The notes below the pieces were generated by a model. That model was not told where the DNA came from, ran no database searches, and was given only the letters and a program-made list of their open reading frames with translations. Below, one piece after another: positions 23,054 to 34,220 of a stretch of DNA of 64,000 nucleotides; position 1 is the stretch's first letter; each line of letters starts with the position of its first letter. Position numbers and translations under genes: made by a program. The DNA comes from Vandiemenella viatica (taxonomy: Eukaryota; Arthropoda; Insecta; Orthoptera; Morabidae), in the NCBI GenBank assembly GCA_031002005.1, contig JARYHS010008074.1, positions 270,569,930 to 270,633,929 on the forward strand. Reading direction: 5' to 3'.

Positions 23054-23459
23054 ATAGTTTTTGATCAGCAGTGCGCTTCGCTCATTTCCCGCTTGTTTCC
23101 ATTGCTTGTGTTTGCTCCTGCAGTGACGTCATTTCAACAGCCAATCGCCGCTCGTTTCGCTTCGGGCCCTACCTTTAGTAGAATTACCTTGGGAAGACTT
23201 GTATACTAGCTGACTCGCGGGAACATTAGCATGGCGTGTTTAATTGTAAAACATTTAAAAGAAGATATTTAAAATTTGGCTTTGTCAGAAGTGATACTGT
23301 TCAGTCTGCCAGTAAAGGCCCCTGCCAGGCAGACCTCACACACAACGCGCCGGCACGCCGGGATACATATACGACTCCAAACAGGCGCAGAGGCATTAAA
23401 CAAACCAGGAAAACAAATAGAATCATCTAGAGGCTAAGTGGGACTATTTCTTACAGAGG
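23054..23459. other. 3' flank of P-like element, no gene seen
   Basis: Includes the inverted repeat at 23113-23132 and a CCAAT-like GCCAATCGCC. No coding sequence is supported. Confidence 0.4.
23113..23132 (-). repeat. Right inverted repeat flanking P-like transposase
   Basis: TGCTCCTGCAGTGACGTCAT, the inverted partner of 19170-19189, lies 60 bases after the transposase stop codon. The outer element boundary is not identified. Confidence 0.55.
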
Positions 23460-23760
23460 TCGCCGTACTACCACACAACGGAATTCCTGCGCCAGGCCGC
23501 CTATATAAGCGTAGCCGGCCGCTCCACCGCCAGTTCCGGCCTCACCGCGGAACAAGCTTCAACTACAGAAGACCACCGGAAGTTCGCGAGAAGTAGAAGC
23601 CGTCTCTCTCTACCCCGGATCAGGACCAGGCTAAATTTCTCGACGGTCATCCGCTAACTGTACCACAATTGTTATTGTTTACCAGTGTTTTGTGTACATA
23701 GTAATAAACCTCAAGGAACCATTAAGTGTAGTTCACTTCAGATACTTTACATGACAAAAA
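23460..23760 (+). promoter_or_regulatory. Putative solo LTR or promoter region
   Basis: A TATA box (CTATATAAGCG at about 23501) is followed about 190 bases later by AATAAA (AGTAATAAACCTCAAG near 23701). The intervening sequence is GC-rich and looks like an LTR R-U5 leader. A clear TG...CA boundary and target duplication were not found, so this is tentative. Confidence 0.35.
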
Positions 23761-23999
23761 ATTTCTTTGAAATTAATAATAGAAGTTAAATTCGCCTCAA
23801 CCAGCTTACTCGCCCAGTGAAGACTCATTTGAAGAAAATCCTGAGGATTATTCACGATAATTATTTAACCGACTGCGGTTCTTATGTAAGTAGGAAGAAA
23901 ATGTATAACAAATATTGAGCGGTCTGGCAGCTCAAATGTGATTAGTGGGGGGAAAAGGTGGTTTTCTGCATTAGCTCTTAAAAAATTCTGGCTACGATC

Positions 24000-24200
24000 C
24001 CGGGTTCAAATTCCGGTTGGAGCAAGAATTTTTAAGATAGGCCTATGTATTTAACCATATGAACTACAGTGGGGCGTTTGTGATTGGGATTCTACGTTAA
24101 ATTGTAAGTCACAGAGAAAAGGAACTGGCTGTCCTACCTCTGATAGAATTGCTTAATATGCTTCCTTCTATCCAATCTAATAATATTATATGAGCAACTC
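24000..24200 (+). mobile_element. tRNA-derived SINE
   Basis: B-box-like CGGGTTCAAATTCCGG is followed by a body with AAAGGAACTGGCTGTCCTACC, the tail shared with the SINE at 7915-8175. Confidence 0.6.
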
Positions 24201-24949
24201 TTGAAAATAGAGAAAATGGGGGCTGCACCACTTTCGGAACCTCAGTGAAATTAATAGTAACCTGTTGAAGTTTGGTTTAATTGCTTCTTCAACATGTCCT
24301 AATCACATTTTGCGCTCTTGCTTTGCGGAAAAGTCGCTAGAAATTTAATTAAAAATAACGAAATATGAGGCTCAGCAACTGCGAAATGCAATCAGCTCTG
24401 CAAAAAATAAAATAAAAAAATTATCGGTACAGGGATCATATCAACCTAAACAGTTTCGTTTCGTCATAGATTTCGTGCTTAGGTTGAAATACTGCCTGGA
24501 CCAGGAGAACAATTTTATGCAATTTTGCGTTCTGCAGCAGCCATCAGAAATTTCATATTTGTTTACAATTGAAGCAATCGATTATCACTGGTTTCTCGTT
24601 TCTATATATGAGGCGGGCATCACCATATTACAATTTGGATAAATATTGTCTATTTGTCAATTATATGGGACTGTTTCCAATGGAGAATAGCTGAAACGCA
24701 AGAAAACATTACAGCCCATACAAGCCCTAGCTCACCACAGTTGAACCAGGCTATGACGCATGTAAATGTGGAAACAGAGTTTTCTACTTGGGAAAGGCAT
24801 TATTCTGTCTTGGGAGTTTTTCCTGTCAACACCATTGGTAGGTGGGATTTCACCAAAATAGCAGGGGTAAGGGGGTACTTTCTGAATTGTTAGCTAAAGC
24901 TGTAGGGAAGTCCATTTTCAGTGAAGTCGGAACTGTGGCTTTTTTAGGT
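24201..24949. other. Unassigned sequence
   Basis: No supported gene. A 79-codon open frame at 24654-24893 has no recognisable features. Confidence 0.4.
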
Positions 24950-27900
24950 TTGGGGCTGCTAGTTGTTAGATGGTAATAGATGATACTGATTGTAGATCCA
25001 CAAATCACAAATGCTATAGTAGTGGATGAAGCTGCTGAAACAATAACTGACTTGGAAGGAGGAGGTTAATGCTGAAAATATTAAAAAGCCATTAATAAGG
25101 GTGTTTCCGGTGAACTATATAAGTATAATGAACAAAGTAATTGAATTTGTAAAACTTAATAGAGATACACGAACCATAACTAATTGTAGGTGTAGAATCT
25201 TGGTTATAAGAAGTAGTATGAGAAAATGAGTTTTCCCAATGGTTACAGAGTGTATCACACAAATAAAGAAGTATTTGGTGGAGTGTTTTTCATACTTCTT
25301 AGAAAAGCTATTACAGTTTACTGGTATTCGTAGATCATGAAAGTTAGTTATTTGGGGTAGATTTCTAGGGTAATAAAAAAGAAAAAATCAGGGCGTTAGC
25401 TGCTTATAGCAGTGAAAGAATGACCATTGGCTCTTGCGGAGAATTCAAATTCATACTCAAAATTTCAGAGGTATGAATAGAATGGTCATTATTGGTGTAG
25501 ATTTAAATTTATCAGCTGTAAAACTGGGTAGGAAATAAGATTAAGAATACAAGGGAACAGAGATTGTCAAATACCTTAAGAAGGGAAGGAGTGTTTACAC
25601 AAGTCTTAAATCAGAACACTACAGAACAAAACATATTTGATATCTTCATAATAAAGCCAGATGATTACCTTGTAGAGTGTCAAGTAACTGAATAAATAAG
25701 TGATTACGAAGTATTCGATATTCGAGGATTCAGTAAACCAGTTGCCAAAATTGAAGGGGGAAATAGGTACAATTACAAAATGCCACAGATTCCTAACTTG
25801 TAGGGATATTACAGGGAATATTTCAGCAAATGGGAGGATGGCACAAGTACAGTAGAGTCGAGGTGGGAAGAGTTTAAGGAGATAATAAAAAGGGGGGAAA
25901 AATATTTACTCCAAAACAGAAAATAAAGAGAAATAGAGAACCTATGTACTATAATAGGGAAGTTACGAGGTTAAAGAAGTTTATAAGAATAGAACATAAC
26001 AGACACTGCAGGACAGTAAGGAATATTTAAAACAACTAAACAAGGAATTAATAATAACAAAGAAGGTGGCTGGAAATGAGTTTATGAAGAGTATTGTCAG
26101 GAGGACCATCTAGAAATTTCTATGGCTATGTTAGAAAACTGATAGGAAGGGAATGTGTTGAGACAATTATAGATAAGGACAGAGAAGAAGTTTACTGAAG
26201 AATTGAAAAAGGCATAGATTTTAAGTAATTGGTTCGGTGAGACCATGAGGAACAATGAATTCGAAATTGGAGGGTGTAAATCAGAGAACAGGCTTACAAC
26301 ACAATTAGAAATGAGCAGACCAAAAAATTTGAAATTCATCCTGAGGATATCACGAAGGAAATAATAAAGCTGAATAAACATAAAGGGGCTGGTGTAGATA
26401 ATATTACTACAAATGTCTTAAAGATAGCTGTATGTGACATTGTACCTTATCTTAAAATATTATTTGCATTGTGTCTGGATACTTGCTGCTTACCAGAGGA
26501 CTGGAAAAGTACGCGAAGTGCGTACATGAAGGAGGGGTGAGAAATAGAGTTGAAAATTATAGGCCAATCGGTTTGGTACCAGTGGAAGGTAAATTAATGG
26601 AGATATTGATATGCAACCACATCAGAAATATATGTGAGGAACGTGAGTAGTTTTCAAGAAGGCAACATGGTTTAGGCAAGGATATTCATGTGAATCTCTG
26701 TTAGTGGTATATATGCAACATATTTTGAATTAAATGAACAAGGGAGGCTAAATTGATTGTGTTGCACAAGACTTTTCAAAGGTTTTTGATAGAGTGAGCC
26801 ATAAAATGGTGGTAAATAAGGAAAAAATACTGGAGTGGGTAAAATAGTCATTTTCTGGGTAGAAGAATTTTTAAAAGTTAGAAAGCAATAGGTTAGGGTA
26901 GGAAATACAGTTTCGAAAAAAAGTGGAAGTTAAAATAGGAGTGCCACAGGGTAGCATATTGGGACCCTTCCTATTCATTATTCTAATGAACAATTGTGTC
27001 AATGGTTTACTATTAGAAATCAGATTATTTGCAGACGTTATAATGCTATATAAAAGGATAAAAATGGTTGAAAACTGTGAACAACTGCAGGGTGATCTGG
27101 GAAATATATCTAGATGGGTTGGTAAACATAAATGAGAAAAATAAATGCAAAGAGGAGTCAGTTTATTAGATACGCAGATAAAAAAGTAAAGGTTGATTAT
27201 GATTATAAGGAGGGGAAAGAATTGCTTGTTGATTACCTGAAATGTAAATATCTTGGCATAAACATTTTATAAAAGCTCAGCTGGGCAGGATACATTGAAC
27301 AGCTAGTAGGAAAAGGTTTTCAAAATCCTTCACTAGTTGGGGAGAATGTTGACTGGTGTACAAGAAAGTCAAGGAATTGTATTACAGAACTTTGGTCAGA
27401 TCATTGTTTGAATATGGTGGTGTAGAATGGGACGCACATTGTGTGTATCAAATACAGGAGTTGGAGCTGATGAAAAGAAGGGCCGCTAGAATTGTCTCCA
27501 GAAATTACCTTTTTTTTACTTATGGCTTTATGGCTTGTCGACGTCAGGGTCATTAGAGGCAGGTTTGGACTGGGGACAAGGAATGGGAAGGAATTCGACC
27601 ATGGCCTATTGAAGGAAGCATCCCCGCATTCGCCTGGAGTGATTTGGGGAAACCATGGAAAACCCAAATCTTGATACCCGGATGGGGATTCGAAGCGCCG
27701 TCCTCCCGAATGCGAGGCCAGAGCATTAACCGCTCACCCACCACGCTCGGTGGAAAATTACCGTAGAGCACAATCAGTAACCAATATGATAAAGGAGCAG
27801 GAGTGGGATTTTTTGGAGGACAGGAGGAGGGTGAGGAGAATCATGGGAGAGTACGAGGCAGATGTTGGTGATGAGACGTGGAGAGATATTGGTATAAGAA

Positions 27901-28170
27901 TTAAAGTGATACATGGAAGGGAAGAAACCGCTGGCACTTGATTTCAGTCATAAGAGGGTGGGAAGATTTTCTTTCGTAGGTAAGGAGATCAGAGATTGGA
28001 ATAAGTTACCAAGAGAATTGATTGAATAATTTACCAAAAATGGTGAAACAATTTAGAAATGAAATTTGTAGAGGGCAAAAGTAGGTGAATACAAGAAAAT
28101 GGGGAAAAATGGGTATGTAGGGATATTGCCACCAGAGCGTGCACTCTATCACAATTAAATTAAAAGTATT
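24950..28170 (+). pseudogene. Degenerate LINE, endonuclease to 3' end
   Basis: Endonuclease remnants: VDLNLS (about 25500) and FDIFIIKPDDYLVE followed by SDYEVFDI. The reverse transcriptase core is at 26923-27135 (GVPQGSILGPFLF, and LFADVIMLY where the catalytic F-A-D-D is mutated to FADV). C-terminal LINE signature: LVRSLFEYGGVEWDAH then MKRRAARIVSRNY at 27380-27515. It is split by a SINE at 27507-27765 and continues with DRRRVRRIMGEY. The 3' UTR ends GGGATATTGCCACCAGAGCG then AATTAAATTAAA, the same tail as the copies at 54-61 kb. Stops and shifts are numerous. Confidence 0.8.
27507..27765 (-). mobile_element. SINE inserted in the LINE
   Basis: Same family as 18404 and 63511, read in reverse with its A-rich tail as the T run at 27510-27518. 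AAATTACC flanks it on both sides as a target duplication. Removing it rejoins the LINE frame between SRNY and RRAQSV. Confidence 0.85.
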
Positions 28171-29400
28171 TGCCAAAGACACTGATTTTTAGTTTCTCCC
28201 TTTGAAACATTATAAAAATACTGTTTAGTACATCTCTGCAAAAACATCCACACTCTTACTGAAAGCACTAATGGCGTAACTGGTGGGATACTTGCCTCTG
28301 CCCAATCTTGCAAACTTCAAAATATGTAATTCTATTTTAAATTACAGAAAGTATAATATAAATAAAGGATAACTGTCATGTATTTGAGTTAATTATACGG
28401 AATTGTTAATATATAATGCTTATCACCTCAATTTTATGACATTCTACATATTTTGTTAGCAGTTTACATAGGAGTACAGTAGTAACTTCAACTGAATTAC
28501 TTGCGACAGAAGTACAGAAAAAAATTAAAAATTAATTCGGAATCCCAAAAACGTTTGCTATACCAAGAAATATCAGTTTAATTCCTGGTCCAGGCACAAT
28601 CAGCACAATACATATGAAACTACTTCCATCCACATGATTAATACCTTCAGTAACATAGATACACTTATGAAAGCAGTTTAAATTGTTTAAAAACTGATTT
28701 CAGAGTGAATTATGCAGTAAAAAAATGTGTCAGTTGTGATTCCGGTCAACTTAACCACAAAATTCACTAATATCGCCGTTCTAAAATCATAGTTTCTGTT
28801 ACCCTGATATGAATAACAACAGGTATCATCTATGGTGGTAGAAGGAATTTATTCTGGAAAAGCTTGTAAAGAAAAACGAATAACGATGTATTTGGCTATG
28901 ATTTATTTAAATAAATGCATTATACTTAAATGATAACTGTCATTTATTTGACTGATATGTTTCGTGATTACGTACCTTTCGCGTAAACATTCTCTGAATT
29001 TTAATAAACTTGCTTCTTATCTTCTGCCAAAAAAATTCTTAGGTTATGTTTTAACCTAATTCTTATAACTGATACAGATAATAAAACATAAACACCGAAC
29101 AACATTCTCCTTACATGAGTTTGTGGATCTTTTTGTTGTAAGTAAACAAAAAGAACGAAAAAGGAACAATTGTAATATGGTGGCTGTTGATTCGCGAGTG
29201 ACAGCTGGCACGTGTCCATTCTGTAGCCAATAGCTATAGATGACGTACGCAGTCTCCAGATTAGCATTTTATATAAGAGGATCACCGTAGTTATCAGCTT
29301 GGTATAATAATAATTCCGTGCGGTCGTACTGACCTGGTGAAAGGGTTTGTTTTTGCTGCGCATTCGCCTCGGTCGCAGCCGCCTTAATCTAACCCAGCAA
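28171..29400. other. AT-rich unassigned sequence with a possible TATA box
   Basis: No gene is supported. A TATA-like TTTTATATAAGAGG at about 29268 could be part of an old LTR or promoter. Confidence 0.35.
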
Positions 29401-29402
29401 TC

Positions 29403-29600
29403 CTACCGGGTACAGGGAACCCAAAGTTTAACGTGGAATCCGAAGCACGGAAGCGTTCTGGCGTGCTTCACAAGCTGTGCCTGAGGTGAAGCTCGGGTTA
29501 AGGGATTGTGAAAATCCATGCCAAGACAAGTATTAGAACCAGGGACCTTTCGATCTCCAGCCAGATACTTTAACCACTGAGGCACCAGACCGATACTACA
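29403..29600 (-). mobile_element. tRNA-derived SINE
   Basis: In reverse complement: GGTGCCTCAGTGGTTAAAGT (A box) and CCCTGGTTCTAATACTTG (B box), with tRNA-like spacing. No acceptor stem pairs, so it is not a tRNA gene. Confidence 0.6.
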
Positions 29601-29787
29601 TCTTCTTGGTGAAAATATAGAAAAACTACTTTTCTAAGATTTTTTTAATGACGAATACTAAAAGTAAATAGTAAATAATAATAATATTTCTTTTTTTCTT
29701 TTGATTTCATAACTATTTTTTAAATTAAGTACTTGACTGTATTACAAATTAATTATTGTAATCTTTGTTAAGACTGATAATTAGGTT

Positions 29788-29860
29788 ATCACTAAGTGCT
29801 ACGTAAAAAATCTCAATAAATGAAATATTTATTGAGATCTTGTATGTAGCACTTGGTGAT
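29788..29860. repeat. 73-bp near-perfect hairpin
   Basis: Left arm ATCACTAAGTGCTAC plus ATCTCAATAAAT; right arm ATTTATTGAGAT plus GTAGCACTTGGTGAT. The loop is only a few bases. Probably a minimal MITE or recombined inverted termini. Confidence 0.7.
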
Positions 29861-30429
29861 TAATTTTTTATTATTTAAAGCAATAAATTAATCATATAAA
29901 TATTGTGAACACAATTAAAATACTCAATTTATAATGAGTCTTTACATCTATTTGTTGATTTTTAACAATGTTTATTTACAAGAGTAAGTTTGTAACATGT
30001 TTATTATTTTTCTTGGTGTTAAAATGATAAAACTAACATAAATAAAGCATTATTTTTGTTACTTCTTTCATTTATCATTTTAATTTCATTTAACACTAGT
30101 TAACTGTCTGTATATTTGTAAAATACAATTAATTTCAATATACAAAAGAAATTTTAAAATGTCTGAGTATGTTTCAGTTTCGGTTTCGACCGAAACTGAG
30201 GCTGAGGCCGAAGATTCGGTTTCGCCTAAAAATCCTGTTTCGGTCGGACACTTTATCTTGGTACTAACTTAACCCCACTTTCCATACTGTTTATATGGGA
30301 TTTTGGTGTTGACCTTTTGTGTGTGATAAAAATGAAAAAATTGATTTCCTATAGATAAAATATTTTTTTTATTTTGTATTCATGATGATGTATTTTAAAA
30401 TAAACTAATCATTACTTGCGCGCAACAGT
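29861..30429. other. AT-rich spacer
   Basis: It contains an imperfect repeat of GTTTCGGTTTCGACCGAAAC-like sequence at 30170-30250. No gene is seen. Confidence 0.4.
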
Positions 30430-32180
30430 TTTTTAATTGACTTGAAGCGGTCTGGGATAATACTTCATACTATCGTTTTAGATGTGGACGTCACTTGTAC
30501 CGGTGTTAGATTAACATATTTTTATGCTTTTGTTATAGATATTACATGGAAACAAGGCATACTGTGGCAGAAGTATAGCCTGCCTCACCGCCAGATTGGC
30601 CGATTCCATTTCAAACTCTGCGTATTGAACAAGCGTTATCTTTCTCCGTCAATTGTTCTGATACGACCTGAAACCCGGTTGAGAAAAACCACAAACAGAA
30701 AATTCTACTTGATCACGCAGGAGACAGAAAAACATCACAACCTGGATGAAAAATATAAGAAAACAGAGACGCAACGAACGAAAAGAATATGTGTCTACCA
30801 AAGGCAAAATAATTCCAGCTAAGGTGTTTGAAACCTATTACCATGTTTGTCAATACCAGTGCAATACTTTCACTGAAGATCAGCGTAAACTAATACATTT
30901 GGAATTTTGTATATTAGGAAATTGTGAAGCACAAATTAATTTCATTAGATACAAATAGAGAACCCGAAGCATCCAATTACAAGAAAAAAAATAAATACAG
31001 TAATAATATTAAATACTAAAAGAGTGTACAAGGCCTTTTTTTTCTGAAAACGTTAACTATTTCTAACAGAAGATTTACCCACGCAGCTTTCACTAAATCT
31101 TCAGTTAAAGGATTTCTAGTATATGACACAAGTGGCAAACATGAACCTTGAAAATTAAATCAAAGAAGATAAATTCTGAAAGGAAGTTCGGGAACAGTTC
31201 AACAGTTTTCCAGATGGACAAGAGGATGAAGCAGTTTATTTAATAACTTTTTATTTACAAGAAAACATTACTTACTCCATATTTACAAAAACATTTGATT
31301 TACTACAAACGCCAATTTTGGACATATAATCTAGGGATTCATGACAGGAAACGTGGAGAAGCGCACATGTATATGTGGGGTGAAAATATTGCGTCACGTG
31401 GAGCATCAGAAGTGGCCTCCTGTCCATTAAAATGTATCATGAACACTGTCTCTAAAGACTGTAAGCACTTGGCTGCATACTGCGACAACTGCGGTGGTCA
31501 AAATCAAAATCAATTAGTTTGCAGGCTTTGGATTTATATCGTAGCTCATTAACCAATTACTAATGTAGATCACAAATTCATGATATCTGGTCATAGTTGC
31601 TTAGAAAATGATGCTGATTTTTCGCACATAGGAAAACAGAAAAAGAAAGCCCAGTATGTTTTTGTGCCTCGAAACGGGATGACTGTAGCTGAGAAAAAAT
31701 GAAAGAAATTTTAAGTTCACAGAATGCAAAAAGAAGATTTTATTTCTACTGACCCTGTTTCAAAAGTTACTGTTAACATAAAAATTGACAACGCTAAAAA
31801 TAAAATTAATTGGTTAAAAACAAGATGGTTGGGATTTTTAAAAGAATTGCCAAAGAGTATGTATTTTAAGGAGTCTTTGTATGTGGAGTCACCATTTTGT
31901 CAAGTCATAGCAAAGTGGAGGCAAAAAAAGGAAACTTACCCAAAATAATTCCTAAGCTTAGAGGAGAAGAAATAATAATAACATATGCTAAGTTTAAAGA
32001 TTTAATGGATCAACTAAAATTTATACCATCGTTTCCTCATGAATTTTACAATTTGTTGATTTGTGATCAGAAACAGAATCAACAGCCTACTTCCAAAAGT
32101 CGTTCTAGAGATGTCCCCCAAAAAACAGTGTGGATGAAACAGACGAAAATAAGTAGTTTGGATTATACTTATTATGAATA
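30430..32180 (+). pseudogene. DDE-type transposase-like relic, unclassified
   Basis: Successive fragments show EKHHNLDEKYKK (about 30730), FDLLQTP and YYKRQFWTYNLGIHDR (31285-31340), MWGENIASRGASEVASC (31375-31425), YCDNCGGQNQNQLVCRLW (31480-31535) and KFMISGHSCLENDADFSHIG (31575-31635). This motif chain (D-N-C-x-G-Q-N then F-x-x-G-H-x-x-x-E-x-D) belongs to a widespread insect protein family with an RNase-H-like transposase layout. I do not recognise the superfamily with certainty. There are several stops and frameshifts, and no terminal repeats were found. Confidence 0.6.
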
Positions 32181-32229
32181 GTGTGATAAACTAATAACTG
32201 GTTCCCATGACTTCGTTCATGTTTATAAA

Positions 32230-33860
32230 GAATTTTGATTGACAGCTACCAACATGTAACCACCACAGTACATGACGGGAGACTCAAGGCTAATACCATA
32301 CACAGACATCAGTCATCTGCACTGGGTATTTATGGCTGCAAAGTGAAATATAGGGACACACATGTCTTTGGTCGAAATATGAAAACGCTCTCCATCGACC
32401 AATTTCAACTATCAAATCTCCCACATCCCCACAGCTACCGACATGACCATGGTGCACGTTTGAAGACTTGAGGTTAATGCCACACACAATCACCAGTGGA
32501 CTGCGCTAGGTAGTTTTAGCTGTGGAGTGAAATATAGGGAGGCATGTCCGTTTTTATATCAGATCCACCACCTTCAACCACCATATCTATCACATCCACA
32601 CAGCCACCGAATTGCAATCACCATAGCGCACGATGAAAGATTCCACGCTAGTACCACACACAAACGCCCGTGGTCTGCACTTGGTGGTTCTGGCTGCAAG
32701 TTGAAATATAGGGACACACACGTCTTTGGTAGAAATAGGAAAATGTCCAACGTCGACCAATTTCAACTATCATTTCACCCAAAACCCCATACCTACCGAC
32801 ATCTAATCACCATAGTGCACGCTGGAAGACTCGATGCTATTACCACACACAAACACCTGTGATCTACACTATGTAGTTGTGGCAGCAAAGTGACATATAC
32901 GGACACACATGTCTTTGGTCGAAAGGCGAAAATGTCCCTGATCGTCAACTTTCAACTACCATATCTCCCAAACCCCCACAGTTACTGAAATTAGGCCAAC
33001 GTTGTGCACGATAGGTGATTGTATGCTACTACCACACACAAACACCAGTGATATGCGCTGGATACGTTTGGCTAAAAAGTGATACATAGTGATACACACG
33101 TCTTTGTCGAAACGAGAAGGTGCCCCAGGTCGACCACTTTCCAAACACCATATCTTCCGTACCCCTATATCTACCGACATCTAACCACCATAGTACACTT
33201 TGGGAGACTCGATGCTACTACCACACACAACCACCAGTGATCTGCGCTATATAATTGTGGCAGCAAAGTGACATACACGGACACACATGTCTTTGGTGGA
33301 AATGCGAAAATGTCCTTGATCGACAACTTTCAACCACCATATATGCCACATCCCAACATATAGCGAAATTCGGCCAACGTTGTGCACGACCGGGAAGTGT
33401 GTGCAACTAACAAAAACAATCACCAGTGATCTGTGCTGGATTTTTTTGGTTAAAAAGTGATACATTGTGATACACTCGTGTATTTGGTCGAATTGCGAAA
33501 GTGCCCCAGGTCGACCACTTTTAACCACCATATTTCCAACTCTCCCATAGATACCGACATACAACCACTATAGTGCAGAATGGGAGACTCGATACTAATA
33601 CCACACACAAACCACCAATAGTCTATGCTATGTAGTTGTGGCAGCAGAGTGACATACACGGAGACACATGTCTTTGGTCGAAATATGAAAATGCCCTGCA
33701 TCGACCACATTTAACCATCATATCTCCCACATCCCCACGGCTATCGGCATTCGGCAACGTGAACGATAGGAAACTCCATGCTACTTCCACACACAAACAC
33801 CAGTGATCTGTGTTAGGTAGTGGTGGCTTAAAAGTGAAATATAGAGAAACACAGTTCTAT
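32230..33860 (+). repeat. Satellite array, ~188-bp units, about nine copies
   Basis: The phrase ACACATGTCTTTGGTCGAAA or a variant recurs near 32361, 32714, 32903, 33094, 33281, 33471 and 33665, at about 184-194-bp steps. Alternate units share variants (GTGACATACACGGACACAC versus GTGATACATAGTGATACAC), so neighbouring monomers form a dimer of about 377 bp in the second half. Open frames here are chance products of the repeat. Confidence 0.9.
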
Positions 33861-33938
33861 TTATGTATATACATATATATTATTTTATCGTTTGCCCCGC
33901 TAATGAGCGCGTGGAACCATTAATTTGCATTGTCCTTC

Positions 33939-34220
33939 TTATTCTTCTTGCTGGTCTTCCCAAAACCTCCTCATCCTTTCGTTGTGGGCTTGACGTCTCT
34001 CTTGTGTCCATGCATGTCTGAGATTCAAATTTTTAGCTGGGGCAAATTTATGTAACGTGATTAATTGTCTATATATACTGTGTGTAGATGTCAGTGGGTC
34101 AAGGCTAACTTCTGCAAAGTCCTTCTGGGTTTCTATAAACCAGCGTTCTTTGGTTTGCCTGGGTCCGTTGATTATGTGGAAAATTTTCTTGGTCAGTCGT
34201 GAATCATACATTCGTGCCAT
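33939..34220 (-). pseudogene. RTE-like LINE C-terminal fragment
   Basis: The open frame reads MARMYDSRLTKKIFHIING, then WFIETQKDFAEV and RHAWTQERRQAHNERMRRFW. The R-M-x-x-x-R-L-T-K-K-I-F block is typical of the C-terminal end of RTE-type LINE polyproteins in arthropods. Only this end is present. Confidence 0.55.

Noticed and set aside
32230..33860. CRISPR-like array
   Set aside because: Units of about 188 bp diverge throughout with no constant repeat and unique spacers; this is a eukaryotic satellite.
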